Shown here piece after piece: positions 1-11,374 of a DNA stretch of 64,000 nt; positions within the stretch are counted from its first letter, which is position 1, and each line of letters opens with the position of its first letter. Origin of the DNA: Coriaria nepalensis. Lineage: Eukaryota; Streptophyta; Magnoliopsida; Cucurbitales; Coriariaceae. Below the pieces are notes generated by a model that was not told the DNA's origin, did no database searches, and was given only the letters and a program-made list of their open reading frames with translations. The stretch covers positions 25,203,501 to 25,267,500 of the forward strand of contig CP114481.1 of NCBI GenBank assembly GCA_027186245.1, written 5' to 3'. Made by a program: the position numbers and the translations under genes.

Positions 1-6
1 AAAACT

Positions 7-148
7 GACGCAATAATATGATTTTAAGGCTAAAAAAATGCATAGTTGCCTTCAATACGTCAATTGCAACTTGTGCATGAAAGTCGTGTCTTAAATGCAA
101 ATATAGAATTTGTTGGAAGTGTTTTCAAACAATTTAATGATATGAAAA
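7..148 (+). repeat. Subunit A of the trimer (142 bp)
   Basis: Subunit A is the most variable of the three and carries most family-diagnostic positions. Landmarks in order are an A7 run after GGCT, ATGCAT, TTGCCTTCAATA, CAATTGCAA, a GTCGT word, TTAAATGCA, and TTCGAAGTG in most copies (this copy has TTGGAAGTG). Its position-by-position similarity to B and C shows descent from one ancestral monomer of about 140 bp. Hand count gives about 30% G+C. Confidence 0.9.
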
Positions 149-291
149 GACTGAATGATATACTTATTAAAGCTAAAATAATGCATTGTTGTCGTCAATA
201 AATTAATTGCTACCTATGTAAGAAAATCATGTTTGAAGGGCGGAAATAGAATTCGGTGAACTTAATTTAGAATGATTTAATGACTCGATGA
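149..291 (+). repeat. Subunit B of the trimer (143 bp)
   Basis: Subunit B begins GACTGAATGATATAC and contains AATGCATTGTTGTC, a TATGTAAGAAAATC word, GAAGGGCG and the near-invariant EcoRI site. B variants include GCTACCTATG versus GCTAGTTATG versus GGTAGTTATG, and GGCGGAAATAG versus GGCGAAAATAG. The family also differs by AGAATGATT versus AGAAAGATT near the end, which helps place crossovers. Confidence 0.9.
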
Positions 292-427
292 GACTCAATG
301 ACATGACTTTAAGGCTAAAAAAATGCATTGTTGCCTTTAATAGATTAACTGCAAGTTATGCACGAAAGTCAGGTTAAAAGGCCGAATTTCGTTCAAAGCG
401 ATTTAGAATGATTTAATGACTAAAAGA
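292..427 (+). repeat. Subunit C of the trimer (136 bp)
   Basis: Subunit C begins GACTCAATGACATGAC and carries TTGCCTTCAATAGATTAAC (here TTGCCTTTAATAG), a GTCATG word, TTTAAAGGCCGAATTT and a polymorphic TTCGAA-centred block. That block reads CGTTCGAAGTAATTT, CATTCGAAGTTATTT, GATTCGAAGTTATTT, GGTTCAAACCGATTT or CGTTCGAAGCGATTT depending on the copy. The last form resembles a CENP-B box and is annotated separately. Confidence 0.9.
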
Positions 428-807
428 GACACAATAATATGATTTTAAGGCTAAAAAAATGCATAGTTGCCTTCAATAGATCAATTGCAACTTATGCATG
501 AAAGTCGTGTCCTAAATGCAAAAATAGAATTGGTTCGAAGTTCTTTCAAACAATTTAATGATATGAAAAGACTGAATGATATACTTTTTAAAGCTAAAAT
601 AATGCATTGTTGTCGTCAATAAATTAATTGCAAGTTATGTAAGAAAATCATGTTTGAAGGGCGAAAATAGAATTCATTCAACTTAATTTAGAATGATTTA
701 ATGACTAGATGAGACTCAATGACATGACTTTAAGGCTAAACAAATGCATTGTTGCCTTCAATAGATTAACTGCAAGTTATGCATGAAAGTCATGTTTAAA
801 GGCTGAA

Positions 808-824
808 TTTCGTTCGAAGCGATT
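808..824 (+). other. CENP-B-box-like 17-mer in a C subunit
   Basis: The sequence is TTTCGTTCGAAGCGATT. Against the mammalian CENP-B core nTTCGnnnnAnnCGGGn it keeps TTCG, the central A and CG, 7 of the 9 required bases; the last GG is AT. Against the full consensus YTTCGTTGGAARCGGGA it matches 13 of 17. Most other C subunits have TA or TT in place of the CG. Binding is not implied; the likeness may be chance in a TTCGAA-rich repeat. Confidence 0.3.
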
Positions 825-1308
825 TAGAATGATTTAATGACTAAAAGAGACGCAATAATATGATTTTAAGGCTAAAAAAATGCATAGTTGCCATCAATAG
901 ATCAATTGCAACTTATGCATGAAAGTCGTGTCTTAAATGCAAAAATAGAATTCGTTCGAAGTGTTTTCAAACAATTTTATGATATGAAAAGATTGAATGA
1001 TATACTTTTTAAAGCTAAAATAATGCATTGTTGTCGTCAATAAATTAATTGCAAGTTATGTAAGAAAATCATGTTTGAAGGGCGAAAATAGAATTCGTTC
1101 AACTTAATTTAGAAGGATTTAATGAATGGATGAGACTCAATGACATGACTTTAAGGCTAAACAAATACATTTTTTCCTTCAATAGATTAACTGCAAGTTA
1201 TGCACGAAAGTCATGTTTAAAGGCCGAATTTCGTTCGAAGTAATTTACAATGATTTAATGACTAAGGGAGACGCAATAATATGATATTAAGGCTAAAAAA
1301 ATGGATAG

Positions 1309-1640
1309 TTGCCTTCAATAGATCTATTGCAGCTTGTGCATGAAAGTCGTGCCTTAAATGCAAAAATAGAATTTGTTCGAAGTGCATGCAAAGAATTTAA
1401 TGATATGAAAAGACTGAATGATATACTTTTGAAAGCTAAAATAATGCATTGTTGTCGTCAACAAATTAATAGCAAGTTATCTAAGAAAATCATGTTTGAA
1501 GGGCGAAAATAGAATTCGTTCAACTTAATTTATAATGATTTAATGACGGGATCAGACTCAATGACATGACTTTAAGGCTAAACAAATGCATTGTTGCCTT
1601 CAATAGATTAACTGCAAGTTATGCACGAAAGTCATGTTTA
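1309..1640 (+). repeat. Segment repeated at 3414-3745 (5-unit offset)
   Basis: About 330 bp spanning most of A, all of B and most of C are nearly identical to 3414-3745, offset 2105 bp. Shared rare bases are ATAGATCTATTGCAGC, GTGCATGCAAAGAATTT, GTCAACAAATTAATAGC and TTATCTAAGAAAATC. I noticed one difference, GACGGGATCAG versus GACTGGATCAG. The ends differ on both sides, so this is a transferred tract and not a whole-block duplication. It contains a 67-codon open frame with a TTG start that I reject as a gene. Confidence 0.8.
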
Positions 1641-2912
1641 AATGCTGAATTTCGTTCAGAGTAATTTACAATGATTTAATGAATAAAACAGACACAATAA
1701 TATGACTTTAAGGCTAAAAAAATGCATAGTTGCCTTCAATACGTCAATTGCAAGTTATGAACGAAAGTCGTTTCTTAAATGCACAAATAGAATTGGTTCG
1801 AAGTGCTTTCAAACAATTTAATGATAAGAAAAGACTGAATGATATACTTTTTAAGGCTAAAATAATGCATTGTTGTCTTCAATAGATTAATTGCTAGTTA
1901 TGTAAGAAAATCATGTTTGAAAGGCGAAAATAGAATTCGTTCAACTTAATTTAGAATGATTTAATGATTGGATGAGACTCAATGACATGACTTTAAGGCT
2001 AAACAAATGCATTTTTTTCTTCAATAGATTAACTGCAAGTTATGCACGAAAGTCATGTTTAAAGGCCGAATTTCGTTCGAAGTAATTTACAATGATTTAA
2101 TGACTAAAGGAGACGCAATAATATGATTTTAAGGCTAAAAAAATGGATAGTTGCCTTCAATAGATCAATTGCAACTTGTGCATGAAAGTCGTGCCTTAAA
2201 TTCAAAAATAGAATTTGTTCGAAGTGCTTTCAAACAATTTAATGATATGAAAAGATTGAATGATATACTTTTTAAGGCTAAAATAATGTATTGTTGTCTT
2301 CAATAGATTAATTGGTAGTTATGTAAGGAAATCATGTTTGAAGGGTGAAAATAGAATTCGTTCAACTTACTTTATAATGATTTAATGACTGGATCAGACT
2401 CAATGACATGACTTTAAGGCTAAACAAATGCATTGTTGCCTTCAATAGATTAACTGCAAGTTATGCACGAAAGTCATGTTTAAATGCTGAATTTCGTTCA
2501 GAGTAATTTACAATGATTTAATGAATAAAACAGACACAATAATATGACTTTAAGGCTAAAAAAATGCACAGTTGCCTTGAATACGTCAATTGCAAGTTAT
2601 GATTGAAATTCGTTTCTTAAATACACAAATAGAATTGGTTCGAAGTGTTTTCAAACAATTTAATGATATGAAAAGACTGAATGATATACTTTTTAAAGCT
2701 AAAATAATGCATTGTTGTCTTCAATAGATTAATTGCTAGTTATGTAAGAAAATCATGTTTGAAGGGCGAAAATAGAATTCGTTCAACTTAATTTAGAATG
2801 ATTTAATGACTGGATGAGACTCAATGACATGACGTTAAGGCTAAACAAATGCATTGTTGCCTTCAATAGATTAACTGCAAGTTAAGCACGAAAGTCATGT
2901 TTAAAGGCCGAA

Positions 2913-2929
2913 GTTCGTTCGAAGCGATT
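2913..2929 (+). other. CENP-B-box-like 17-mer (C subunit)
   Basis: GTTCGTTCGAAGCGATT, same 7 of 9 core bases as the copy at 808; the first base differs. Confidence 0.28.
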
Positions 2930-3413
2930 TAGAATGATTTAATGACTAAAAGAGACGCAATAATATGATTTTAAGGCTAAAAAAATGCATAGTTGCCATC
3001 AATAGATCAATTGCAACTTATGCATGAAAGTCGTGTCTTAAATACAAAAATAGAGTTGGTTCGAAGTGCTTTCAAACAATTTAATGATATGAAAAGACTG
3101 AATGATATACTTTTTAAAGCTAAAATAATTCATTGTTGTCTTCAATGGATTAATTGGTAGTTATGTAAGAAAATCATGTTTGAAGGGCGAAAATAGAATT
3201 CGTTCAACTTAATTTAGAATGATTTAATGACTGGATGAGACTCAATGACATGACTTTAAGGCTAAACAAACGCATTTTTTCCTTCAATAGATTAACTGCA
3301 TGTTATGCACGAAAGTCATGTTTAAAGGCCGAATTTCGTTCGAAGTAATTTACAATGATTTAATGACTAAAAGAGATGCAATAATATGATTTTAACGCTA
3401 AAAAAATACATAG

Positions 3414-3745
3414 TTGCCTTCAATAGATCTATTGCAGCTTGTGCATGAAAGTCGTGCCTTAAATGCAAAAATAGAATTTGTTCGAAGTGCATGCAAAGAA
3501 TTTAATGATATGAAAAGACTGAATGATATACTTTTGAAAGCTAAAATAATGCATTGTTGTCGTCAACAAATTAATAGCAAGTTATCTAAGAAAATCATGT
3601 TTGAAGGGCGAAAATAGAATTCGTTCAACTTAATTTATAATGATTTAATGACTGGATCAGACTCAATGACATGACTTTAAGGCTAAACAAATGCATTGTT
3701 GCCTTCAATAGATTAACTGCAAGTTATGCACGAAAGTCATGTTTA
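3414..3745 (+). repeat. Partner of the 1309-1640 segment
   Basis: Second copy of the tract described at 1309-1640. Upstream it belongs to the unit with TTTTAACGCTAAA; downstream it runs into a C subunit with CATTCGAAGTAATTT, whereas the first copy runs into CGTTCAGAGTAATTT. The different flanks mark both ends of the shared tract. Confidence 0.8.
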
Positions 3746-4280
3746 AAGGCCGAATTTCATTCGAAGTAATTTAGAATGGTTTAATGACTAAAAGAGACGC
3801 AATAATATGACTTTAAGGGTAAAAAAATGCATAGTTGCCTTCAATAGATCAATTGCAACTTATGCATTAAAGGCGTGCCTTAAATGCAAAAATAGAATTG
3901 GTTCGAAGTGCTTTCGAACAATTTAATGATATGAAAAGATTGAATGATATACTTTTTAAAGCTAAAATAATGCATTGTTGTCGTCAATAAATTAATTGCA
4001 AGTTATATAAGAAAATCATGTTTGAAGGGCGAAAATAGAATTCGTTCAACTTAATTTAGAAGGATTTAATGACTGGATGAGACTCAATGACATGACTTTA
4101 AGGCTAAACAAATGCATTGTTGCCTTCAATAGATTAACTGCAAGTTATGCACGAAAGTCATGTTTAAAGGCCGAATTTCGTTCGAGGCCATTTAGAATGA
4201 TTTAAAGACTATAAGAGACGCAATAATATGACTTTAAGGCTAAAAAAATGCACAGTTGCCTTCAATACGTCAATTGCAAG
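3662..4280 (+). repeat. Segment repeated at 8715-9333 (12-unit offset)
   Basis: About 620 bp shared with 8715-9333 at an offset of 5053 bp, 12 units plus the 1-bp insertion lying between them. Rare shared bases are AGAATGGTTTAATGAC, TTTAAGGGTAAAAA, GCAAGTTATATAAG, TTCGAGGCCATTTAG and TTTAAAGACTATAAG. Similarity fades beyond AAGTTATGA, where this copy continues ATGAAATTCG and the other TTGAAATTCG. Confidence 0.8.
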
Positions 4281-4937
4281 TTATGAATGAAATTCGTTTC
4301 TTAAATGCACAAATAGAATTGGTTCGAAGTGCTTTCAAACAATTTAATGATATGAAAAGACTGAATGATATACTTTTTAAAGCTAAAATAATGCATTGTT
4401 GTCTTCGATAGATTAATTGGTAGTTATGTAAGAAAATCATGTTTGAAGGGCGAAAATAGAATTCGTTCAACTTAATTTAGAATGATTTAATGACTGGATG
4501 AGACACAATGACATGACTTTAAGGCTAAACAAATGCATTGTTGCCTTCAATAGATTAACAGCAAGTTATGCACGAAAGTCATGTTTAAAGGCCGAATTTC
4601 TTTCGAAGTAATTTAGAATGATTTAATGACAAAAACTGACGCTATAATATGATTTTAAGGCTAAAAAAATGCATAGTTGCCTTCAATACGTCAATTGCAA
4701 CTTGTGCATGAAAGTCGTGTCTTAAATGCAAATATAGAATTTGTTGGAAGTGTTTTCAAACAATTTAATGATATGAAAAGACTGAATGATATACTTATTA
4801 AAGCTAAAATAATGCATTGTTGTCGTCAATAAATTAATTGCTACCTATGTAAGAAAATCATGTTTGAAGGGCGGAAATAGAATTCGTTGAACTTAATTTA
4901 GAATGATTTAATGACTCGATGAGACTCAATGACATGA

Positions 4938-5200
4938 CATTAAGGCTAAACAAACGCATTTTTTCCTTCAATAGATTAACTGCATGTTATGCACGAAAGT
5001 CATGTTTAAAGGCCGAATTTCGTTCGAAGTAATTTACAATGATTTAATGACTAAAAGAGATGCAATAATATGATTTTAACGCTAAAAAAATACATAGTTG
5101 CCTTCAATAGATCAATTGCAACTTGTGCATTAAAGGCGTGCCTTAAATGCAAAAATAGAATTGGTTCGAAGTGCTTTCGAACAATTTAATGATATGAAAA
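4938..5200 (+). repeat. Conversion-like mosaic tract inside the 11-unit duplicate
   Basis: Within the duplicate of 1-1150 this tract does not match its partner. Bases 4938-5110 match 3254-3426 (offset 1684, 4 units) through shared rare variants: AAACGCATTTTTTCC, CTGCATGTTATG, AGAGATGCAATA and TTTTAACGCTAAA. From about 5125 to 5200 it switches to a CATTAAAGGCGTG and TTTCGAACAATTT type like unit 9 (3796 onward). The 11-unit match then resumes. A gene-conversion patch or a double crossover would explain it; the exact ends cannot be fixed between shared bases. Confidence 0.7.
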
Positions 5201-5438
5201 GATTGAATGATATACTTTTTAAAGCTAAAATAATGCATTGTTGTCGTCAATAAATTAATTGCAAGTTATGTAAGAAAATCATGTTTGAAGGGCGAAAATA
5301 GAATTCATTCAACTTAATTTAGAATGATTTAATGACTAGATGAGACTCAATGACTTGACTTTAAGGCTAAACAAATGCATTGTTGCCTTCAATAGATTAA
5401 CTGCAAGTTATGCATGAAAGTCATGTTTAAAGGCCGAA

Positions 5439-5455
5439 TTTCGTTCGAAGCGATT
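5439..5455 (+). other. CENP-B-box-like 17-mer (C subunit)
   Basis: Same 17 bases as at 808. It lies in the segment duplicated from 1-1150 and is the copy of the 808 site, 4631 bp away. Confidence 0.28.
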
Positions 5456-7543
5456 TAGAATGATTTAATGACTAAAAGAGACGCAATAATATGACTTTAA
5501 GGCTAAAAAAATGCATAGTTGCCATCAATAGATCAATTGCAACTTATGCATGAAAGTCGTGTCTTAAATGCAAAAATAGAATTGGTTCGAAGTGTTTTCA
5601 AACAATTTTATGATATGAAAAGATTGAATGATATACTTTTTAAAGCTAAAATAATGCATTGTTGTCGTCAATAAATTAATTGCAAGTTATGTAAGAAAAT
5701 CATGTTTGAAGGGCGAAAATAGAATTCGTTCAACTTAATTTAGAAGGATTTAATGAATGGATGAGACTCAATGACATGACTTTAAGGCTAAACAAATGCA
5801 TTGTTGCCTTCAATAGATTAACTGCAAGTTATGCACGAAAGTTATGTTTAAAGGCCAAATTTCGTTCAAAGTAATTTAGAATGATTTAATAAATAAAACA
5901 GACGCAATAATATGACTTTAAGGCTAAAAAAATGCACAGTTGCCTTCAATACGTCAATTGCAAGTTATGAATGAAATTCGTTTCTTAAATGCACAAATAG
6001 AATTGGTTCGAAGTGCTTTCAAACAATTTAATGATATGAAAAGACTGAATGATATACTTTTTAAAGCTAAAATAATGCATTGTTGTCTTCAATAGATTAA
6101 TTGCTAGTTATGTAAGAAAATCATGTTTCAAGGGCGAAAATAGAATTCGTTCAACTTAATTTAGAATGATTTAATGACTGGATGAGACTCAATGACATGA
6201 CTTTAAGGCTAAACAAATGCATTGTTGCCTTCAATAGATTAACTCCAAGTTATACACGAAAGTTATGTTTAAAGGCCGAATTTGGTTCAAACCGATTTAG
6301 AATGATTTAATGACTAAAAGAGACGCAATAATATGATTTTAAGGCTAAAAAAATGCATAGTTGCCTTCAATAGATCAATTGCAACTTATGCATGAAATTC
6401 GTGTCTTAAATGCAAAAATAGAATTGGTTCGAAGTGCTTTCAAACAATTTAATGATATGAAAAGACTGAATGATATACTTTTTAAAGCTAAAATAATGCA
6501 TTGTTGTCTTCAATAGATTAATTGCTGGTTATGTAAGAAAATCATGTTTGAAGGGCGAAAATAGAATTCGTTCAACTTAATTTAGAATGATTTAATGACT
6601 GGATGAGACTCAATGACATGACTTTAAGGCTAAACAAATGCATTGTTGCCTTCAATGGATTAACTCCAAGTTATGCACGAAAGTCATGTTTAAAGGCCGA
6701 ATTTGGTTCAAACCGATTTAGAACGATTTAATGACTAAAAGAGACGCAATAATATGATTTTAAGGCGAAAAAAATGCATAGTTGCCTTCAATAGATCAAT
6801 TCCAACTTATGCATGAAATTCGTGTCTTAAATGCAAAAATAGAATTGGTTCGAAGTGCTTTCAAACAATTTAATGATATGAAAAGACTGAAATATATACT
6901 TTTTAAGGCTAAAATAATGCATTGTTGTCTTCAATAGATTAATTGGTAGTTATGTAAGAAAATCATGTTTGAAGGGTGAAAATAGAATTCATTCAACTTA
7001 CTTTAGAATGATTTAATGACTCGATGAGACTCAATGACATGACTTTAAGGCTAAACAAATGCATTGTTGCCTTCAATAGATTAACTCCAAGTTATGCACG
7101 AAAGTCATGTTTAAAGGCCGAATTTCATTCGAAGTAATTTAGAATGATTTAATGACTAAAAGAGACGCAATAATATGACTTTAAGGGTAAAAAAATGCAT
7201 AGTTGCCTTCAATAGATCAATTGCAACTTATGCATTAAAGGCGTGCCTTAAATGCAAAAATAGAATTGGTTCGAAGTGCTTTCGAACAATTTAATGATAT
7301 GAAAAGATTGAATGATATATTTTTTGAAGCTAAAATAATGCATTGTTCTCGTCAATAAATTAATTGCAAGTTATGTAAGAAAATCATGTTTGAAGGGCGA
7401 AAATAGAATTCGTTCAACTTAATTTAGAAGGATTTAATGAATGGATGAGACTCAATGACATGACTTTAAGGCTAAACAGATGCATTGTTGCCTTCAATAG
7501 ATTAACTGCAAGTTATGCACGAAAGTCATGTTTAAAAGCCGAA

Positions 7544-7547
7544 TTTT
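7544..7547 (+). other. Single-base insertion in a C subunit
   Basis: This C subunit reads GAATTTTCGTTC, with four T where other copies have three. It moves all downstream unit starts by +1; the next unit starts at 7586 where 7585 is expected. Confidence 0.85.
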
Positions 7548-7965
7548 CGTTCAAAGTAATTTAGAATGATTTAATGACTAAAAGAGACGCAATAATATGA
7601 CTTTAAGGGTAAAAAAATGCATAGTTGCCTTCAATAGATCAATTGCAACTTATGCATTAAAGGCGTGCCTTAAATGCAAAAATAGAATTGGTTCGAAGTG
7701 CTTTCAAACAATTTAATGATATGAAAAGACTGAATGATATACTTTTTAAAGCTAAAATAATGCATTGTTGTCTTCAATAGATTAATTGCTAGTTATGTAA
7801 GAAAATCATGTTTGAAAGGCGAAAATAGAATTCGTTTAACTTAATTTAGAATGATTTAATGACTGGATGAGACTCAATGACATGACTTTAAGGCTAAACA
7901 AATGCATTGTTGCCTTCAATAGATTAACTGCAAGTTATGCATGAAAGTCATGTTTAAAGGCCGAA

Positions 7966-7982
7966 TTTCGTTCGAAGCGATT
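7966..7982 (+). other. CENP-B-box-like 17-mer (C subunit)
   Basis: Same 17 bases as at 808, in the C subunit just before the unit at 8007. Confidence 0.28.
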
Positions 7983-8714
7983 TAGAATGATTTAATGACT
8001 AAAAGAGACGCAATAATATGACTTTAAGGCTAAACAAATGCACAGTTGCCTTCAATACATCAATTGCAAGTTATGAATGAAATTCGTTTCTTAAATGCAC
8101 AAATAGAATTGGTTCGAAGTGCTTTAAAACAATTTAATGATATGAAAAGACTGAATGATATACTTTTTAAAGCTAAAATAATGCATTGTTGTCTTCAATA
8201 GATTAATTGCTAGTTATGTAAGAAAATCATGTTTGAAGGGCGAAAATAGAATTCGTTCAACTTAATTTAGAAGGATTTAATGACTGGATGAGACTCAATG
8301 ACATGACTTTAAGGCTAAACAAATGCATTGTTGCCTTCAATAGATTAACTGCAAGTTATGCATGAAAGTCATGTTTAAAGGCCGAATTTCGTTCGAAGTA
8401 ATTTAGAATGATTTAATAAATAAAACAGACGCAATAATATGACTTTAAGGCTAAAAAAATGCACAGTTGCCTTCAATACGTCAATTGCAAGTTATGAATG
8501 AAATTCGTTTCTTAAATGCACAAATAGAATTGGTTCGAAGTGCTTTCAAACAATTTAATGATATGAAAAGACTGAAATATATACTTTTTAAGGCTAAAAT
8601 AATGCATTGTTGTCTTCAATAGATTAATTGCTAGTTATGTAAGAAAATCATGTTTGAAGGGCGAAAATAGAATTCGTTCAACTTAATTTAGAATGATTTA
8701 ATGACTGGATGAGA

Positions 8715-9333
8715 CTCAATGACATGACTTTAAGGCTAAACAAATGCATTGTTGCCTTCAATAGATTAACTGCAAGTTATGCACGAAAGTCATGTTTAAA
8801 GGCCGAATTTCATTCGAAGTAATTTAGAATGGTTTAATGACTAAAAGAGACGCAATAATATGACTTTAAGGGTAAAAAAATGCATAGTTGCCTTCAATAG
8901 ATCAATTGCAACTTATGCATTAAAGGCGTGCCTTAAATGCAAAAATAGAATTGGTTCGAAGTGCTTTCGAACAATTTAATGATATGAAAAGATTGAATGA
9001 TATACTTTTTAAAGCTAAAATAATGCATTGTTGTCGTCAATAAATTAATTGCAAGTTATATAAGAAAATCATGTTTGAAGGGCGAAAATAGAATTCGTTC
9101 AACTTAATTTAGAAGGATTTAATGACTGGATGAGACTCAATGACATGACTTTAAGGCTAAACAAATGCATTGTTGCCTTCAATAGATTAACTGCAAGTTA
9201 TGCACGAAAGTCATGTTTAAAGGCCGAATTTCGTTCGAGGCCATTTAGAATGATTTAAAGACTATAAGAGACGCAATAATATGACTTTAAGGCTAAAAAA
9301 ATGCACAGTTGCCTTCAATACGTCAATTGCAAG
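8715..9333 (+). repeat. Partner of the 3662-4280 segment
   Basis: Second copy of the 620-bp segment. Units similar in the first half only (AAGGGTAAAAA, CATTAAAGGCGTG) also sit at 7164 and 7586, so this lineage was copied several times in the left domain. Confidence 0.8.
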
Positions 9334-9690
9334 TTATGATTGAAATTCGTATCTTAAATGCAAAAATAGAATTGGTTCGAAGTGCTTTCAAACAATTTAA
9401 TGATATGAAAAGACTGAATGATATACTTTTTAAAGCTAAAATAATGCATTGTTGTCTTCAATAGATTAATTGCTAGTTATGTAAGAAAATCATGTTTGAA
9501 GGGCGAAAATAGAATTCGTTCAACTTAATTTAGAATGATATAATGACTGGATGAGACTCAATGACATGACTTTAAGGCCAAACAAATGCATTGTTGCCTT
9601 CAATAGATTAACTCCAAGTTATGCACGAAAGTCATGTTTAAAGGCCGAATTTGGTTCAAACCGATTTAGAATGATTTAATGACTAAAAGA

Positions 9691-11374
9691 GACGCAATAA
9701 TATGATGTGAAGGCTAAAAAAATGCATAGTTGCCTTCACTTGATCAATTGCAACTTATGCATTAAAGGCGTTCCTTAAATTCAAAAATAGAATTGGTTCG
9801 AAGTGCTTTCGAACATTTTAATGATATGAAAAGATTGAATGATATACTTTTTAAAGCTAAAATAAAGCATTGTTGTCGTCAATAAATTAATTGCAAGTTA
9901 TGTAAGAAAATCATGTTTGAAGGGCGAAAATAGAATTCGTTCAACTTAATTTAGAAGGATTTAATGAATGGATGAGACTCAATGACATGACTTTAAGGCT
10001 AAACAAATGCATTGTTGCCTTCAATAGATTAACTGCAAGTTACGCATGAAAGTCATGTTTAAAGGTCGAATTTCGTTCGAAGAGATTTAGAATGATTTAA
10101 TGACTAAAAGAGACGCAATTATATGACTTTAAGGCTAAAAAAATGCATAGTTGCCTTCAATAGATCAATTGCAACTTATGCATGAAAGTCGTGTCTTAAA
10201 TGCAAAAATAGAATTGGTTCGAAGTGCTTTCAAATAATTTAATGATACGAAAAGACTGAATGATATACTTTTTAAAGCTAAAATAATGCATTGTTGTCTT
10301 CAATAGATTAATTGCTGGTTATGTAAGAAAATCATGTTTGAAGGGCGAAAATAGAATTCGTTCAACTTAATTTAGAATGATTTAATGACTGGATGAGACT
10401 CAATGACATGACTTTAAGGCTAAACAAATGCATTGTTGCCTTCAATAGATTAACTCCAAGTTATGCTCGAAAGTCATGTTTAAAGGCCGAATTTGGTTCA
10501 AACCGATTTAGAATGATTTAATGACTAAAAGAGACGCAATAATATGATTTTAAGGCTAAAAAAATGCATAGTTGCCTTCAATAGATCAATTGCAACTTAT
10601 GCATTAAAGGCGTTCATTAAATGCAAAAATAGAATTGGTTCGAAGTGCTTTCGAACATTTTAATGATATGAAAAGATTGAATGATATACTTTTTAAAGCT
10701 AAAATAAAGCATTGTTGTCGTCAATAAATTAATTGCAAGTTATGTAAGAAAATCATGTTTGGAGGGCGAAAATAGAATTCGTTCAACTTAATTTAGAAGG
10801 ATTTAATGAATGGATGAGACTCAATGACATGACTTTAAGGCTAAACAAATGCATTGTTGCCTTCAATAGATTAACTGCAAGTTACGCATGAAAGTCATGT
10901 TTAAAGGTCGAATTTTGTTCGAAGCGATTTAGAATGATTTAATGACTAAAAGAGACGCAATTATATGACTTTAAGGCTAAAAAAATGCATAGTTGCCTTC
11001 AATAGATCAATTGCAACTTATGCATGAAAGTCGTGTCTTAAATGCAAAAATAGAATTGGTTCGAAGTGCTTTCAAATAATTTAATGATACGAAAAGACTA
11101 AATGATATACTTTTTAAAGCTAAAATAATGCATTGTTGTCTTCAATAGATTAATTGGTAGTTATGTAAGAAAATCATGTTTGAAGGGCAAAAATAGAATT
11201 CGTTCAACTTAATTTAGAATGATTTAATGACTGGATGAGACTCAATGACATGACTTTAAGGCTAAACAAATGCATTTTTTCCTTCAATAGATTAACTGCA
11301 AGTTATGCACGAAAGTCATGTTTAAAGGCCGAATTTCGTCCGAAGTAATTTACAATAATTTAATGACTAAAAGA
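9691..11374 (+). repeat. Two-unit tandem duplication (842 bp, two copies)
   Basis: Units at 9691 and 10112 are repeated at 10533 and 10954. Rare shared bases are TCGAACATTTTAATG, AAAATAAAGCATTG (9859 and 10701), TTACGCATGAAAG, AAAGGTCGAATTT-like words, ACGCAATTATATGAC and TTTCAAATAATTTAATGATACG (10241 and 11083 for its last part), all 842 bp apart. The first copy has private changes (ATGATGTGAAGG, TTCACTTGATC). The preceding C subunits (GGTTCAAACCGATTT) also match, so the duplicated piece starts somewhat before 9691. Confidence 0.8.

Larger units (their letters stand above)
7..427 (+). repeat. First complete 421-bp unit (reference trimer A-B-C)
   Basis: This is the first full unit and serves as the reference. 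It contains three related subunits that each open with GAC, then a CAATAATATG-like word, then TTTAAGGCTAAA, then a GCAT-TTGCC block, and each ends with an A-rich GATxxAATGAxx-AAAGA-like stretch. An EcoRI site (GAATTC) lies in B at 249-254 and recurs 421 bp later at 670-675 and in nearly all later units. Exceptions include the units near 55393 and 63261, where it reads GAATAC. Other palindromic hexamers recur in most units: ATGCAT, CAATTG, TTCGAA and TTTAAA. Confidence 0.95.
4632..5781 (+). repeat. 11-unit-offset duplicate of 1-1150, interrupted
   Basis: This segment matches 1-1150 at an offset of exactly 4631 bp (11 units). Shared rare bases include the AAAACTGACG start, TTGTTGGAAGTG, GACTCGATGAG, GAATTCATTCAAC (671 and 5302), TTTTATGATATG (974 and 5605) and AAGGATTTAATGAATGG. 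The match is broken in the middle, at about 4938-5200, by sequence from other units, annotated separately. Similarity ends near 1150/5781, where one copy has AAATACATTTTTTCC and the other AAATGCATTGTTGCC. The left limit lies outside the window. Confidence 0.8.

Noticed and set aside
7..427. Deeper subdivision of the 140-bp subunit into about 70-bp halves
   Set aside because: TTAAGGCTAAAAAAATGCAT and TTAAATGCAAAAATAG look faintly alike, but the likeness does not extend and can come from AT-rich composition.
1309..1512. 67-codon open frame across A and B
   Set aside because: It begins with TTG, not ATG, and exists only because CAACAA replaces the CAATAA stop of most copies. The frame shifts with every 421-bp unit. 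No coding signal, so a chance opening in satellite DNA.
3414..3617. Identical 67-codon open frame
   Set aside because: It is the same DNA tract as 1309-1512, copied at a 5-unit offset. Protein identity follows from the recent duplication, not from selection on a protein.
4270..4470. 66-codon open frame on the minus strand
   Set aside because: It is the reverse complement of ordinary A/B satellite sequence and has no equivalent kept open in other units.
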